Assembly: GCA_007131745.1 (NCBI GenBank)
Contig: SLPX01000049.1
Location: 1 to 15,309 of the forward strand
Direction: 5' to 3'
Origin: Myxococcales bacterium
GTDB taxonomy: Bacteria > Myxococcota > Polyangia > HGW-17 > SLPX01
Length of the DNA: 15,309 nucleotides
The position numbers and the translations under genes are program-made. Every line of letters starts with the position of its first letter. Within the stretch, counting starts at the first letter, position 1. Under the pieces are notes generated by a model that was not told the DNA's origin, did not search any database, and saw only the letters and a list, made by a program, of their open reading frames with translations. Positions 8,801 to 15,124 of this stretch are shown here, one piece after another.

Positions 8801-10048
8801 TCTCCCCGTATTGACGTCGTACACGCCTCCCTGGAGTTTTCCCACGGGCTTTTCCCATATCTCGTTTGCGACATCCAAAATTGAAGCAACATCCCCTTCT
8901 CCGATAATAAAAAATCTTCGATAATGGAGACGACCTCCCCCTTGACAACCCGGCACACCGACCGGGCATCGCCACCAATTACTGAAAACAAAAGTAAACG
9001 CCCCGGTTTCAATCGGCACCAAAAGCTTGCTGGACTCGTCCTGATCATCCCCGCAAACACCCCAGGGATCATCGACTCGCACCCTCTCCGAAACCAACGC
9101 GTAAGATACTTTGTCGCCAATGCCCGCCATGTAGGGAAAAGCCATAGGATTGTTGAGCGTGTCGACTCCTCGCAAAAGCATTTCCGTTATGTGGTTTTCT
9201 TCATTGAACCCGATACCCGGAACGAAAACATCCAGCTTTCTGCCGAACAAGAGAAAATCTCCCGTCAACAATCCGGATTCATGCTGGTTGGTTCCCACCA
9301 GGGCTTCCAAAACGCTTCTGGGTTCGTGCCCCAGATCATCGCTGCGCCTGAAAGCACACATGGGACGATTAACCGACCGATCTCCGTCCCCAGCGTCGAT
9401 GGTGGTCACCACTTCCACGTAACGCACTCCCCTTCGCAAAATGTAGTCGGTATAAAAATGCGCCTCGCCGGTGAAAACATTCAACAGGCTGATCGCGTCC
9501 AGATAGTTGTCCCCTACGCCCGACGCGCACACCACTGCAAAATCGTCCTTTTTCAAAGGCTCTCCGTTTTTGTCCGTCGGCCATACGGCAGGACACGCCC
9601 CCTGCCGTCCATCTCCGGGAGGACCATCCCAGTTAGGACCTGTTACAATTTCGTTGAAACGGGGGTTCGGCACCAGCATGTTCACCGAGGGAAACATCTC
9701 GGCGAATTGATCCAAACCCCGCCCTCCTTGATATTTCGCATGAGGCCTCTTCAGGTCCGCGTCCACGAGACTACCGCCGAACGCCCCCGGGCCGACAGAA
9801 TTCCCCGGCTGCAAAATACCAATACGAACGTGATCATTTTCGAGAATAAAATCTCCCACCTCCGCCAGAGCGGCGGGACCGCCCACCAACTGACTGCGGC
9901 TGGTCGACCTGTACGCTTTTACCGACCCCTTTTCATCCATGCGCGGCCCGCAACCCGCAAAAACGGCTAAACACAACAAAACAAAAAGCGGTCCGTCGGC
10001 AAACCCCGCGCTAAACCGCACTGAAATCCCGTATTTTTCCGGAAGCAT
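5828..10048 (-). CDS. PHP-domain (CehA/McbA-type) metallohydrolase lipoprotein with Cys-rich insertion
   Basis: Very large surface protein (1406 aa from ATG 10048). This start has GGAG at 10057-10060 eight bases upstream and leaves a short lipoprotein signal peptide: hydrophobic 'PLFVLLCLAVFAGC' with the lipidated Cys at the end. An ATG at 10099 would add 17 residues without a good ribosome site. Regions in order: N-terminal beta-rich part; two carboxypeptidase-regulatory-like beta sandwiches (about 400-520 and 540-640); a PHP metal-dependent hydrolase core with all five motifs: H678-V-H680, D710-H711-D, E737 ('GVELTT'), H794 ('IAHPRE'), D1090-T-H1092; and a C-terminal beta sandwich of CehA/McbA type ('AGCAVTSYGPFLEMWVDGKR'). 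Between motifs 4 and 5 lies a module with 22 Cys (about 920-1062). A metal-dependent esterase or phosphoesterase acting outside the cytoplasm is likely; the substrate is unknown. Second gene after the porin, gap 94 bp. Confidence 0.9.
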   Translation of the reverse strand: MLPEKYGISVRFSAGFADGPLFVLLCLAVFAGCGPRMDEKGSVKAYRSTSRSQLVGGPAALAEVGDFILENDHVRIGILQPGNSVGPGAFGGSLVDADLKRPHAKYQGGRGLDQFAEMFPSVNMLVPNPRFNEIVTGPNWDGPPGDGRQGACPAVWPTDKNGEPLKKDDFAVVCASGVGDNYLDAISLLNVFTGEAHFYTDYILRRGVRYVEVVTTIDAGDGDRSVNRPMCAFRRSDDLGHEPRSVLEALVGTNQHESGLLTGDFLLFGRKLDVFVPGIGFNEENHITEMLLRGVDTLNNPMAFPYMAGIGDKVSYALVSERVRVDDPWGVCGDDQDESSKLLVPIETGAFTFVFSNWWRCPVGVPGCQGGGRLHYRRFFIIGEGDVASILDVANEIWEKPVGKLQGGVYDVNTGRAVEDAKVFVLMDPVAEEWSGQFPHANEPVCDVLRGDRGDAVAFEMLESCARRASVTDEYVLGHLGIVNEIRADRGDDPIKDGTFAATMPPGTYYVVGVDEGRNPSDAQRVVVQEGKRTRVGVPLLPKGRVVFDVRDEKGRPSPAKITVIGDCKDAQGRDVCNCFPVTDPACAGNGIPESGRQILEFGGLRAKAGVVKITRTISGRGELVIPPGRYRFVFSRGARRTIDEHVRVVPDDGRAISISAMIQQVVDSTGWVAGDFHVHSNFSYDAVPDLKTQISAFLAEGMDLLSSADHDWITNYEPTLRELGVQSMLKTQIGVELTTVETGHWLAWPLIYDNTLPEKGAIDWTGLTPTQIYTALRKRGHYGPEDTVITIAHPRETIFGYFDQFGLSTFDLTLEVGIMQNPNPILRNSDNFDPFADAMEIINGKRYDMIRTPSNEEVRKFNKCVEYINGYLKEPPEDVFEDGECDPGWSFDQASTYWARRILERTPAESAAFRFHLDEIRECRSDRDCESMGLVNHYCNGNTGKCSGRETCSGDGDCAAGECNIATGRCFLHSECEPRDAEPLCGSGLLCDPIYKRCVNPCESHRDCHPTKRCCKFSDCGCRGSECYEGEDDLSGAGVCVDAKCRVNDAWEMTGVGGARPCVNWRGAVEDWFRLINHGVFYTGIGTSDTHTTTGNEPGMAHTYVCSSVNRPSDIDLLELARNLKAGCAVTSYGPFLEMWVDGKRVGSRVSVPQPADVPVRIRVQSPDWFDVDRVEVYRNGSLRWIFTGTEEGDLCSGSQAQWPCVIEEPEPGFQVSVCECIHLKDGHNVDVVNMDVTFADGPVRDSWYVAAAMASGSGARTMSPINTWRYYPNISFGIIVNEALSSVDIGIDLGAFMEPAAPTAQVSPVVPYAMTNPIWVDRTSGPGEEFNFDPPGPLPDWMIRAMQKTRSGGVGFSDDDRSLDGRKGRRKAHRNQEIGRAEFNAFMLSGLRILKSMKEAQTPE

Positions 10049-10142
10049 CGCAATGTCTCCATCCAAAAGTTTCATCCGCAACTCGCTCAAACAAAACATC
10101 CATCAGCATCTCAAAACGCAGGCAAACTCAGCTCAAACAGTT

Positions 10143-11594
10143 CTAGAAAGCCATCTGCACCTGAACCAACAGTGCGTCGTTTTGCAACTGCCTGTACCTC
10201 AATTCCTGCTTGTGCGTATAAGAAAGCTGGGCGCGAAGATACCTGGACCAATAATAGTTCAATCCTCCGGTCAGCGCCCATATATCCCTGCTGTCATCGA
10301 TATCGAAATTCACATCCAAATACTCGAACCGCGCCGCCACCTCTAGGCGAGCCGGCAAAACAAAGTACCCTGCCTGCGCGTAGACACCCATTGATTCTAT
10401 GACATCCGGAAACGCGGACGGCACAGCGGGCTTTTCAATCGGTTCTTCCCGCTCGTAAACGGCTTCAGCGGCAATGGAGAGCCCGCGCCACTTAAAGCCG
10501 GCATCTCCCGATACGCTTATCCGATCAGTGGCAGGTCCGCTCGAATATTGAAAACTTACACCCGCACTAAAACGAGGTTGCAGAAACCTTGTGCTGAAAG
10601 GGCTGGTATAATCGGAAAACCCATCTCCCATATGTCCCGTCGGCGTCAACTCGAGTCTTGCAGCGGCCATGTAGCCTCCGGTTTCATTTCCGAAGCTGAA
10701 TCCGTCATCACCGTTGTAGACACCCGCCTGGTAGTTGAAATACTTCAACTCACCACCGATCCAGGCCCCCGCGCGGCGATCCACCGCCAAAGCATCGATA
10801 ACAATGGGACGCTCGACGAGTTGAAGCATACTGGAACTAATCATCCTGCCCTTAGGCCCGGGCACCTTGTGAGAGCCCAAAGAAATCGTAAACTCCCTGA
10901 ACCGCTCCCAGGACATAGACATGTCCAGGATTTGAGCGCCCATGTACTGACCCGGCAGCCCTTCTCCCTTGCTTCCCCTTTGAACATCGCCGAAAGCCTC
11001 CAGCATAAACCTGTACCTAAGATCCCATGGCAACCCCCCCTGCATGCCGAACCTGGCCCGCCGGATCAATACACCTTCGTTGGTGGCCGGATCATTGTTT
11101 TCAAAAAGAGCGTCTTTGCCGACATAGACCACCGCCTGAAGTTGAAGCTGTGCTCTGACCTCAAGAGAATAATCCCCTTTTTTCAATATGAACGGGCTCT
11201 TCTTCGTGAATCTCTGCATCTCCCTGCGACGTTCCCGCCTTTTCTCACGCCGCATCCTCCGGTGTCTCATTCGCTCCCGACTCCTCTCGCCCCTTGACGA
11301 ATCCAAAACCCTTTCCGCTGCTTCGTCTTCTCTCTCCACATCTTCCACCCCCTGTTCTTCATCCGCTGCTACCTCAACCGTTCTTTCCTCAACCTCGAAA
11401 TCAGCTTCCACCTCGGGCTCTGCTCTTTCTTCTTCCTCCTCGGCCTTCTCCCCTGGCCTCGGTTCCTCAATTTTCTCTTCAGCGTCATCCACCCCCCTTC
11501 CATCGTCTCTCTCATATGACCCTCTCTCAGCAAACACGGGAGAAACAAAAACCAGCAAACCTGCAAATACTGCCGAAAAAACCAGTCCTCGCAT
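10143..11594 (-). CDS. OprP/OprO-like (phosphate-selective porin family) outer-membrane porin
   Basis: This 483-residue porin has a signal peptide (MRGLVFSAVFAGLLVFVSPVFA, cleavage after residue 22). It is followed by an acidic stretch (about 23-97, dominated by Glu), an Arg-rich stretch (about 98-128) and a beta barrel from about 130. The barrel start 'LIRRARFGMQGGLPWDLRYR' fits the R-R-A-R-x-x-x-x-G signature of the phosphate-selective porin O/P family, and the chain ends in '...VQVQMAF' with the terminal Phe needed for barrel insertion. ATG 11594 has AGGAG at 11603-11607 eight bases upstream. It precedes the PHP lipoprotein gene and is probably transcribed with it. Family members pass anions or other small solutes; phosphate selectivity here is not shown, since the pore-lining residues cannot be judged by eye. 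The long charged linker is unusual. Confidence 0.88.
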   Translation of the reverse strand: MRGLVFSAVFAGLLVFVSPVFAERGSYERDDGRGVDDAEEKIEEPRPGEKAEEEEERAEPEVEADFEVEERTVEVAADEEQGVEDVEREDEAAERVLDSSRGERSRERMRHRRMRREKRRERRREMQRFTKKSPFILKKGDYSLEVRAQLQLQAVVYVGKDALFENNDPATNEGVLIRRARFGMQGGLPWDLRYRFMLEAFGDVQRGSKGEGLPGQYMGAQILDMSMSWERFREFTISLGSHKVPGPKGRMISSSMLQLVERPIVIDALAVDRRAGAWIGGELKYFNYQAGVYNGDDGFSFGNETGGYMAAARLELTPTGHMGDGFSDYTSPFSTRFLQPRFSAGVSFQYSSGPATDRISVSGDAGFKWRGLSIAAEAVYEREEPIEKPAVPSAFPDVIESMGVYAQAGYFVLPARLEVAARFEYLDVNFDIDDSRDIWALTGGLNYYWSRYLRAQLSYTHKQELRYRQLQNDALLVQVQMAF

Positions 11595-11700
11595 GAACTC
11601 TACTCCTCTTTCTGGAGCCGGGCGGACACCAGACTCATCTTTGCCTCATCTCGTCAAAAATTGTTCAAAAACGTTTTCAACCGACCCAATCGCCGACCCG

Positions 11701-11716
11701 GAGTTTCAAAAAACTC
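11701..11716 (-). promoter_or_regulatory. Small stem-loop in porin leader
   Basis: GAGTTT and AAACTC form a six-base-pair stem with a four-base loop. It would lie about 107 nt before the porin start in the long leader predicted from the promoter at 11759-11786. It is A/T-rich and weak; a role is unknown. Confidence 0.3.
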
Positions 11717-11758
11717 AACTCAGGTAACACTACCCAATTACTCTCCCCAAGCAAACAC

Positions 11759-11786
11759 TTTATATTAGCATTCCTTCCGTCACCAA
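11759..11786 (-). promoter_or_regulatory. Possible promoter of porin-PHP operon
   Basis: On the minus strand TTGGTG (-35, 11781-11786) and TATAAA (-10, 11759-11764) are separated by 16 bases. A transcript would start near 11752 and carry a leader of about 158 nt before the porin ATG. No Pho-box-like pair of CTGTCAT repeats is visible upstream, so phosphate control is not supported by the sequence. Confidence 0.35.
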
Positions 11787-11863
11787 GCCACAACACCCGA
11801 ACAAGACGTCCGGCGTTTCCGGAGCCTGCGAAAACACTGCCTCAGTATCCACCCCAAGATCCG

Positions 11864-11881
11864 GGTTCGAGCGAGCCTGTT
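11864..11881 (+). repeat. 18-bp repeat, copy 1
   Basis: GGTTCGAGCGAGCCTGTT, identical to the copy at 12048-12065 and 16/18 identical to an inverted copy at 12119-12136. It lies directly left of the structured element. Confidence 0.85.
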
Positions 11882-11886
11882 TTTAC

Positions 11887-12021
11887 GGCGGTGCCCAAAT
11901 CGTCGGACGTCGCCGTTTGAAGCTCCCCCTTGGGGAGCATCGTCGGTGCCTCGGTTGAATCCCTTCAGCCCTTCGGGCAGCGGTCTTCAAACGCCGTCTT
12001 ATTGGGCGACCGCCTTTTTTT
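11887..12021 (+). ncRNA. Orphan structured RNA element with intrinsic-terminator-like end
   Basis: On the + strand the ends pair over a long range: GGCGGT (11887-11892) with ACCGCC (12009-12014), and GCCCAA (11893-11898) with TTGGGC (12002-12007), leaving one bulged G. Inside, CGTTTGAAG (11914-11922) pairs with CTTCAAACG (11985-11993), extended by GACG (11906-11909) with CGTC (11995-11998). Two local hairpins fill the centre: CTCCCC-CTT-GGGGAG (11923-11937) and GCCC-TTC-GGGC (11968-11978). Seven T residues follow the closing stem at 12015-12021. This is the layout of a small branched RNA ending at an intrinsic terminator. No gene on the + strand reaches it, so it is not simply a gene terminator. 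No clear promoter was found upstream and it matches no RNA family I recognise; a mobile hairpin element is the main alternative. Confidence 0.5.
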
Positions 12022-12047
12022 GCGGCTCGCTCTATTGACAACGCCCA

Positions 12048-12065
12048 GGTTCGAGCGAGCCTGTT
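12048..12065 (+). repeat. 18-bp repeat, copy 2
   Basis: Exact second copy of GGTTCGAGCGAGCCTGTT, directly repeated 184 bp from copy 1 so that the two bracket the structured element. Its GAGCGAGCC part also pairs with GGCTCGCTC at 12024-12032. Confidence 0.85.
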
Positions 12066-12116
12066 CTATATACGGCAGCGGCAGCTTTGCTCTCAGCGGT
12101 TTGTCCACTGGAGCAA

Positions 12117-13127
12117 TCAACAGGCTCGTTCGAACGGGTCATCCAGGTCGAAATCCGGATTGAACGAATCTCTGGATTCGATCGACTGAACCCATCCCAG
12201 GCTGAACCCCAACCTTTCAAGGGTTTCCACTGCTCTCTCGTACTCTGTTCGCGTCAAAGGCCGATTAAGAGGTGGGGGTAAATCAGGTGAACGGGGATTG
12301 TACTGGCTCATAAGACTGATCCAGATCGCCGGGCCGAACCGGTCGGCCAAGAATTGCAACACGCCCGAAGTATCTGCCAGGTCACCGGGCAACACCAAGT
12401 GCCTAACAACCACGCCCCTTAAGGCAGCCCCCGTCTCATCCAGTTCGAGATGGCCCACCTGCCGCACCATCTCTTCCAGCGCTGCTGCTGCAACATCGAA
12501 GTAATTTCGGGCCACAGCCGGTTTTGCCTTGACCGCGTCCGGGCCGAACTTGAAGTCCGGAAGGTAGACATCTACAACACCTTTCAGCGCTTTGAGCGTA
12601 TCGACCTTTTCGTACCCCGAACTGTTGTAAACCAAGGGCAATCCAAAACCAAGCTCATCGGCTTCGAACAACGCTTCAAGGGCATCATGCAACACGTGTG
12701 AAGCGGTCACCCACTGGATGTTTTGACATCCCATGCGTTCCAATTCCAGGTGGGCCATCACGAGTTTCTCGCGATTGTGGACGGTGGTGCGATGCGACCC
12801 GGGATGACTTATCTGGTGGTTCTGGCAAAAAACACATTGCAAATTGCAACCCTCAAAAAAAATGTTTCCCGCGCCCTTTTCACAGGTAAACGCGGGCTCT
12901 TCCCCGAAGTGAGGGCCGAAATGAGCCACAGTCGCATTTGCAGCCGCCCCGCACGGGCCGACATGTCCGTCCAATCGTAAAACACCGCACTCGCGCGGAC
13001 ACAACCTGCAACGGCGAACAACCTTGCGAAGTTCTTCCACTTTCCGCTTTTTTTCATTACCTGAAAGACAATGCCTCAATGGGCCGGAATCATTTGCCAT
13101 CTGAAAAAACACCAAGGGTTGAATCAT
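12117..13127 (-). CDS. PflX-like radical SAM protein (COG1313 type)
   Basis: This 336-residue Fe-S protein resembles pyruvate-formate-lyase-activating enzymes. The radical SAM cluster motif is C94-x3-C98-x2-C101 ('GCNLQCVFCQNHQIS'). A second Cys group near the N-terminus ('CRLCPRECGV...GPCG', C40, C43, C47, C59) is typical of the COG1313 subgroup, as are 'HFGEEPAF', 'LPLVYNSSGYE', 'VDVYLPDFKFG' and 'RGVVVRHLVLPGD'. Family members may activate glycyl-radical enzymes or modify other proteins; no glycyl-radical partner is in the window. The start is uncertain: ATG 13127 has AGGA touching the start codon and lies inside a 13-bp inverted repeat; ATG 13100 or a GTG further in may be the true start, since conservation begins near residue 36. 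The last codons (FERAC, stop) are part of the inverted 18-bp repeat copy. It diverges from the PDZ gene. Confidence 0.9.
   Translation of the reverse strand: MIQPLVFFQMANDSGPLRHCLSGNEKKRKVEELRKVVRRCRLCPRECGVLRLDGHVGPCGAAANATVAHFGPHFGEEPAFTCEKGAGNIFFEGCNLQCVFCQNHQISHPGSHRTTVHNREKLVMAHLELERMGCQNIQWVTASHVLHDALEALFEADELGFGLPLVYNSSGYEKVDTLKALKGVVDVYLPDFKFGPDAVKAKPAVARNYFDVAAAALEEMVRQVGHLELDETGAALRGVVVRHLVLPGDLADTSGVLQFLADRFGPAIWISLMSQYNPRSPDLPPPLNRPLTRTEYERAVETLERLGFSLGWVQSIESRDSFNPDFDLDDPFERAC
12119..12136 (-). repeat. Inverted, imperfect third copy of 18-bp repeat
   Basis: On the minus strand CGTTCGAACGAGCCTGTT matches the other copies at 16 of 18 positions. It encodes the last residues of the radical SAM protein (F-E-R-A-C) and touches its stop codon. 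With copy 2 it can form a stem of about 16 pairs around a 53-base loop. It contains the perfect palindrome CGTTCGAACG. Confidence 0.75.
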
Positions 13128-13173
13128 TCCTGTTTTCGTCCGGGAAAAAAACAGGAATGAATTTTTCCTGTTT
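13124..13173. promoter_or_regulatory. Three-arm nested inverted repeat at radical SAM start
   Basis: A perfect 13-bp inverted repeat (arms 13124-13136 and 13148-13160, 11-base spacer) is followed by a third arm: AAACAGGAA at 13149-13157 also pairs with TTCCTGTTT at 13165-13173 across seven bases. The middle arm can thus pair with either side. The outer arm covers the ATG at 13127 and the third arm overlaps the predicted -10 box (13171-13176). It could be an operator for a dimeric repressor or a leader structure hiding the start codon. Confidence 0.55.
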
Positions 13174-13200
13174 ATAGCGTAATCTACGGATGGATGGAAA
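13171..13200 (-). promoter_or_regulatory. Possible radical SAM gene promoter
   Basis: On the minus strand TTTCCA (-35, 13195-13200) and TATAAA (-10, 13171-13176) are 18 bases apart; the -35 box matches 4/6. A transcript would begin near 13164, so the 13-bp inverted repeat would be at its very 5' end. Confidence 0.35.
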
Positions 13201-13233
13201 AATTGCTTTTAGTTCAAAAATAAAACTACAAGA

Positions 13234-13249
13234 GATCGAACATTCGATC
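13234..13249 (+). promoter_or_regulatory. Perfect palindrome next to PDZ gene ribosome site
   Basis: GATCGAA-CA-TTCGATC is a 7+7 inverted repeat with a two-base centre, directly before AGGAG (13250-13254) of the PDZ gene. The very short loop favours a protein-bound DNA site over an RNA hairpin. Confidence 0.45.
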
Positions 13250-13262
13250 AGGAGATGAAAAA

Positions 13263-14015
13263 ATGAAAAAATCCATGGTTTTCGCGAGCATTTTTCTGTG
13301 TGCATCAATGACGGTACACGCACAACACAGGCCAAGCCGTGCACCCGAACAAGAAGATACTGAAAAAAGAAGTCTTGTCGCTCAACCCACCCGAGAAAGG
13401 TCCGCGCCCCGTCCCTGGCTGGGAGTTTCCCTTGCGCCGCTTACACCGGCAGCACGCAGCCGCTACAGGTATCCACATCAACACGGCGGCGTCCTGGTCA
13501 CGGGCGTAGAGCGCAACAGCCCGGCGATGAGAGCCGGCATTGCAGTCAACGATATTATCGTCCGCTGCAATGAAAAATACGTCTATACCCCTGAAGATGT
13601 CATAAAGGTGATATCCAGCCTACGCCCCGGGGATCGCGTCAAGATTGACACATATCGCCAAGGTTCCTGGAAGCCTGTAACGGTTGCGCTGGGAAGAAGG
13701 GACCGCCCCGATTCCGGTGCTCACCTTCAACCTTTCGATCGCGATGATGATCGCGAGCCGGAAAAAGAACGGTCGTTTCCAAAAGGCAAGCGCTTGATCC
13801 AAAGACTGGTAAACGAGATCAGAACATTGCGAAGAGAAGTGGATGAATTAAAGCAGCAAGTGAGGGAACTCCAGAAAAAAACGGGAATCAGACCTTCAAC
13901 ACGTTTTTCGGGTCGAGAAAACCGAGATTCGGATGGACTGACTCCTTATGACCGGGATGATGAATACGACCATGAGGATGAATCACCGCCGACCGTTCCT
14001 CCGCCCGCGTTCTGA
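13263..14015 (+). CDS. Exported PDZ-domain protein with coiled coil
   Basis: This 250-residue protein has a signal peptide (MKKSMVFASIFLCASMTVHA, cleavage expected before Q21). A single PDZ domain spans about 51-146: 'RPWLGVSLAPLTPAARSRY', the G-V-L-V-x-x-V strand, 'ERNSPAMRAGIAVNDIIVRC', 'VISSLRPGDRVKIDTYRQG'. A heptad-rich coiled coil follows at about 177-207, then an Asp-rich, Pro-ended tail. There is no protease domain as in HtrA/DegP, so it is more likely an adaptor or scaffold in the periplasm. The motif P-F/Y-D-R-D-D occurs twice, at 157-162 and 228-233, on either side of the coil. ATG 13263 has AGGAG at 13250-13254 eight bases upstream. trpS follows 66 bp downstream and may be co-transcribed. 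Binding partners cannot be inferred. Confidence 0.88.
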   Translation: MKKSMVFASIFLCASMTVHAQHRPSRAPEQEDTEKRSLVAQPTRERSAPRPWLGVSLAPLTPAARSRYRYPHQHGGVLVTGVERNSPAMRAGIAVNDIIVRCNEKYVYTPEDVIKVISSLRPGDRVKIDTYRQGSWKPVTVALGRRDRPDSGAHLQPFDRDDDREPEKERSFPKGKRLIQRLVNEIRTLRREVDELKQQVRELQKKTGIRPSTRFSGRENRDSDGLTPYDRDDEYDHEDESPPTVPPPAF

Positions 14016-14081
14016 AACACCGAGACGAAAACCCAAACATCCCGGCTGAAAAAGATCACCTGGTTTCGCAAGGAATAAGAA

Positions 14082-15104
14082 ATGGAAACAATCGAAGAAA
14101 AAAATCTTCCTCCCCGGGTTCTGTCAGGCGTGCAACCATCAGGAACCCTGCACATAGGCAACTACTTCGGTGCATTGCGGCAACATATACGGCTTCAGGA
14201 AGAGTATCCCGGGGAATGTTATTATTTCATAGCCGACTATCACGCTCTTACATCGGTGAGAAACCCCGAAAACCTGAGAAATAACGTCTTTGATCTCGCC
14301 GCCACTTACATGGCCCTGGGCCTGGATCCTGAAAAAGCCGTGTTGTTCAGGCAGTCTGATGTCCCGGAAGTGACTGAATTGACATGGCTTCTGGCAACGG
14401 TAACGGGTATGGGGTTGCTTGAACGCGCGCACAGTTACAAGGAAAAGGTGTCGCAGTCCATCAAACCGACGGTCGGCCTTTTTACCTATCCTGTGCTCAT
14501 GGCGGCAGACATCCTTATCTACGATTCTTCACTCGTGCCGGTGGGCAAAGATCAGATCCAACACATCGAAATGGCCCAGGACATGGCCACCCGGTTCAAT
14601 GAAACCTACGGCAAGGGAGGAATCTTGCTCAGGCGTCCCGAATACAAACTTTCCGAGGCGCCGTACGTCCCCGGATTGGACGGACAAAAGATGAGCAAAA
14701 GCTACGAAAACACGATTCCAATGTTTCTCACCGACAAAAAGATGCGAAAACTCATCAGCAAAATAGTCACGGATTCAACTCCTCTGGGTCATCCCCTGTC
14801 ATCCGAAAACTGCACTATCTTCAGGCTTATAAGCCTTTTCGCTACTAAGGACGAACTTGATAGAGTAAAGGAGTGGTACAAAACCGGCAAGAAGGATGGG
14901 GCGGATTTCGGTTACGGGCACGCGAAACTATATTTGGCGGAAAAAATCCAGGATCATTTTTCAGAATCAAGACAACGCAGGGAAGCTCTTCACAACGATC
15001 CCCAAGCCGTTGAAAACATGCTGAAAAAATCAGCCGAAAAAGCCCGTCGAGTCGCACGAAATACTCTGGATAGATGCAGAAGAGCCTGTGGGATTGCACA
15101 GTGA
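14082..15104 (+). CDS. trpS: Tryptophanyl-tRNA synthetase
   Basis: This 340-residue class Ic aminoacyl-tRNA synthetase charges tRNA(Trp) with tryptophan in the cytoplasm. It is close to the usual bacterial length of about 330-340. The HIGH-type motif is 'PSGTLHIGNYFGALRQ' with H24-I-G-N27, and the second signature is K203-M-S-K-S207. The conserved tryptophan-site and dimer stretch 'PVGKDQIQHIEMAQDMATRF' is intact, as are 'FIADYHALT' and 'KPTVGLFTYPVLMAADIL'. The start is ATG 14082 with AAGGA shortly upstream; the first Met is followed by an ordinary N-terminus. There is no sign of truncation or insertion. It is convergent with the Fis-type regulator, with only 20 bp between the stop codons and no strong terminator between them. 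Confidence 0.97.
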   Translation: METIEEKNLPPRVLSGVQPSGTLHIGNYFGALRQHIRLQEEYPGECYYFIADYHALTSVRNPENLRNNVFDLAATYMALGLDPEKAVLFRQSDVPEVTELTWLLATVTGMGLLERAHSYKEKVSQSIKPTVGLFTYPVLMAADILIYDSSLVPVGKDQIQHIEMAQDMATRFNETYGKGGILLRRPEYKLSEAPYVPGLDGQKMSKSYENTIPMFLTDKKMRKLISKIVTDSTPLGHPLSSENCTIFRLISLFATKDELDRVKEWYKTGKKDGADFGYGHAKLYLAEKIQDHFSESRQRREALHNDPQAVENMLKKSAEKARRVARNTLDRCRRACGIAQ

Positions 15105-15124
15105 GAAAAAATTTCTATCTGTTT

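Larger units (their letters stand above)
11595..12116. other. 522-bp gene-free region between radical SAM and porin genes
   Basis: No credible coding frame is present; the open frames here have no family signature and cross strong hairpins. From left to right on the + strand: the porin leader with a small hairpin (11701-11716), a possible minus-strand promoter (11759-11786), an 18-bp repeat copy (11864-11881), a structured element ending in T7 (11887-12021), an inverted repeat GGCTCGCTC/GAGCGAGCC (12024-12032 and 12053-12061), a second repeat copy (12048-12065), and about 50 bp leading to the radical SAM stop codon. Confidence 0.8.

Noticed and set aside
8924..9970. 348-codon + strand open frame opposite the PHP lipoprotein gene
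   Set aside because: It is antisense to a frame with clear lipoprotein and PHP signatures, shows no family motif or ribosome site, and its composition is that of a shadow frame.
12035..12040. Perfect TTGACA -35 box on the + strand
   Set aside because: No -10 element lies 16-19 bases downstream, and the sequence sits in the loop of an inverted repeat.
12048..12065. GGTTCGAG resembles a tRNA T-arm
   Set aside because: No acceptor, D or anticodon arm can be drawn around either copy, and the same sequence recurs as a repeat.
11930..12163. 77-codon + strand frame through the repeat region
   Set aside because: It crosses strong hairpins and a T run, has no ribosome site, and overlaps the radical SAM gene end.
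15105..15124. Possible terminator between trpS and the Fis-type gene
   Set aside because: Only AGAAA/TTTCT could pair, all weak pairs without a following T run.
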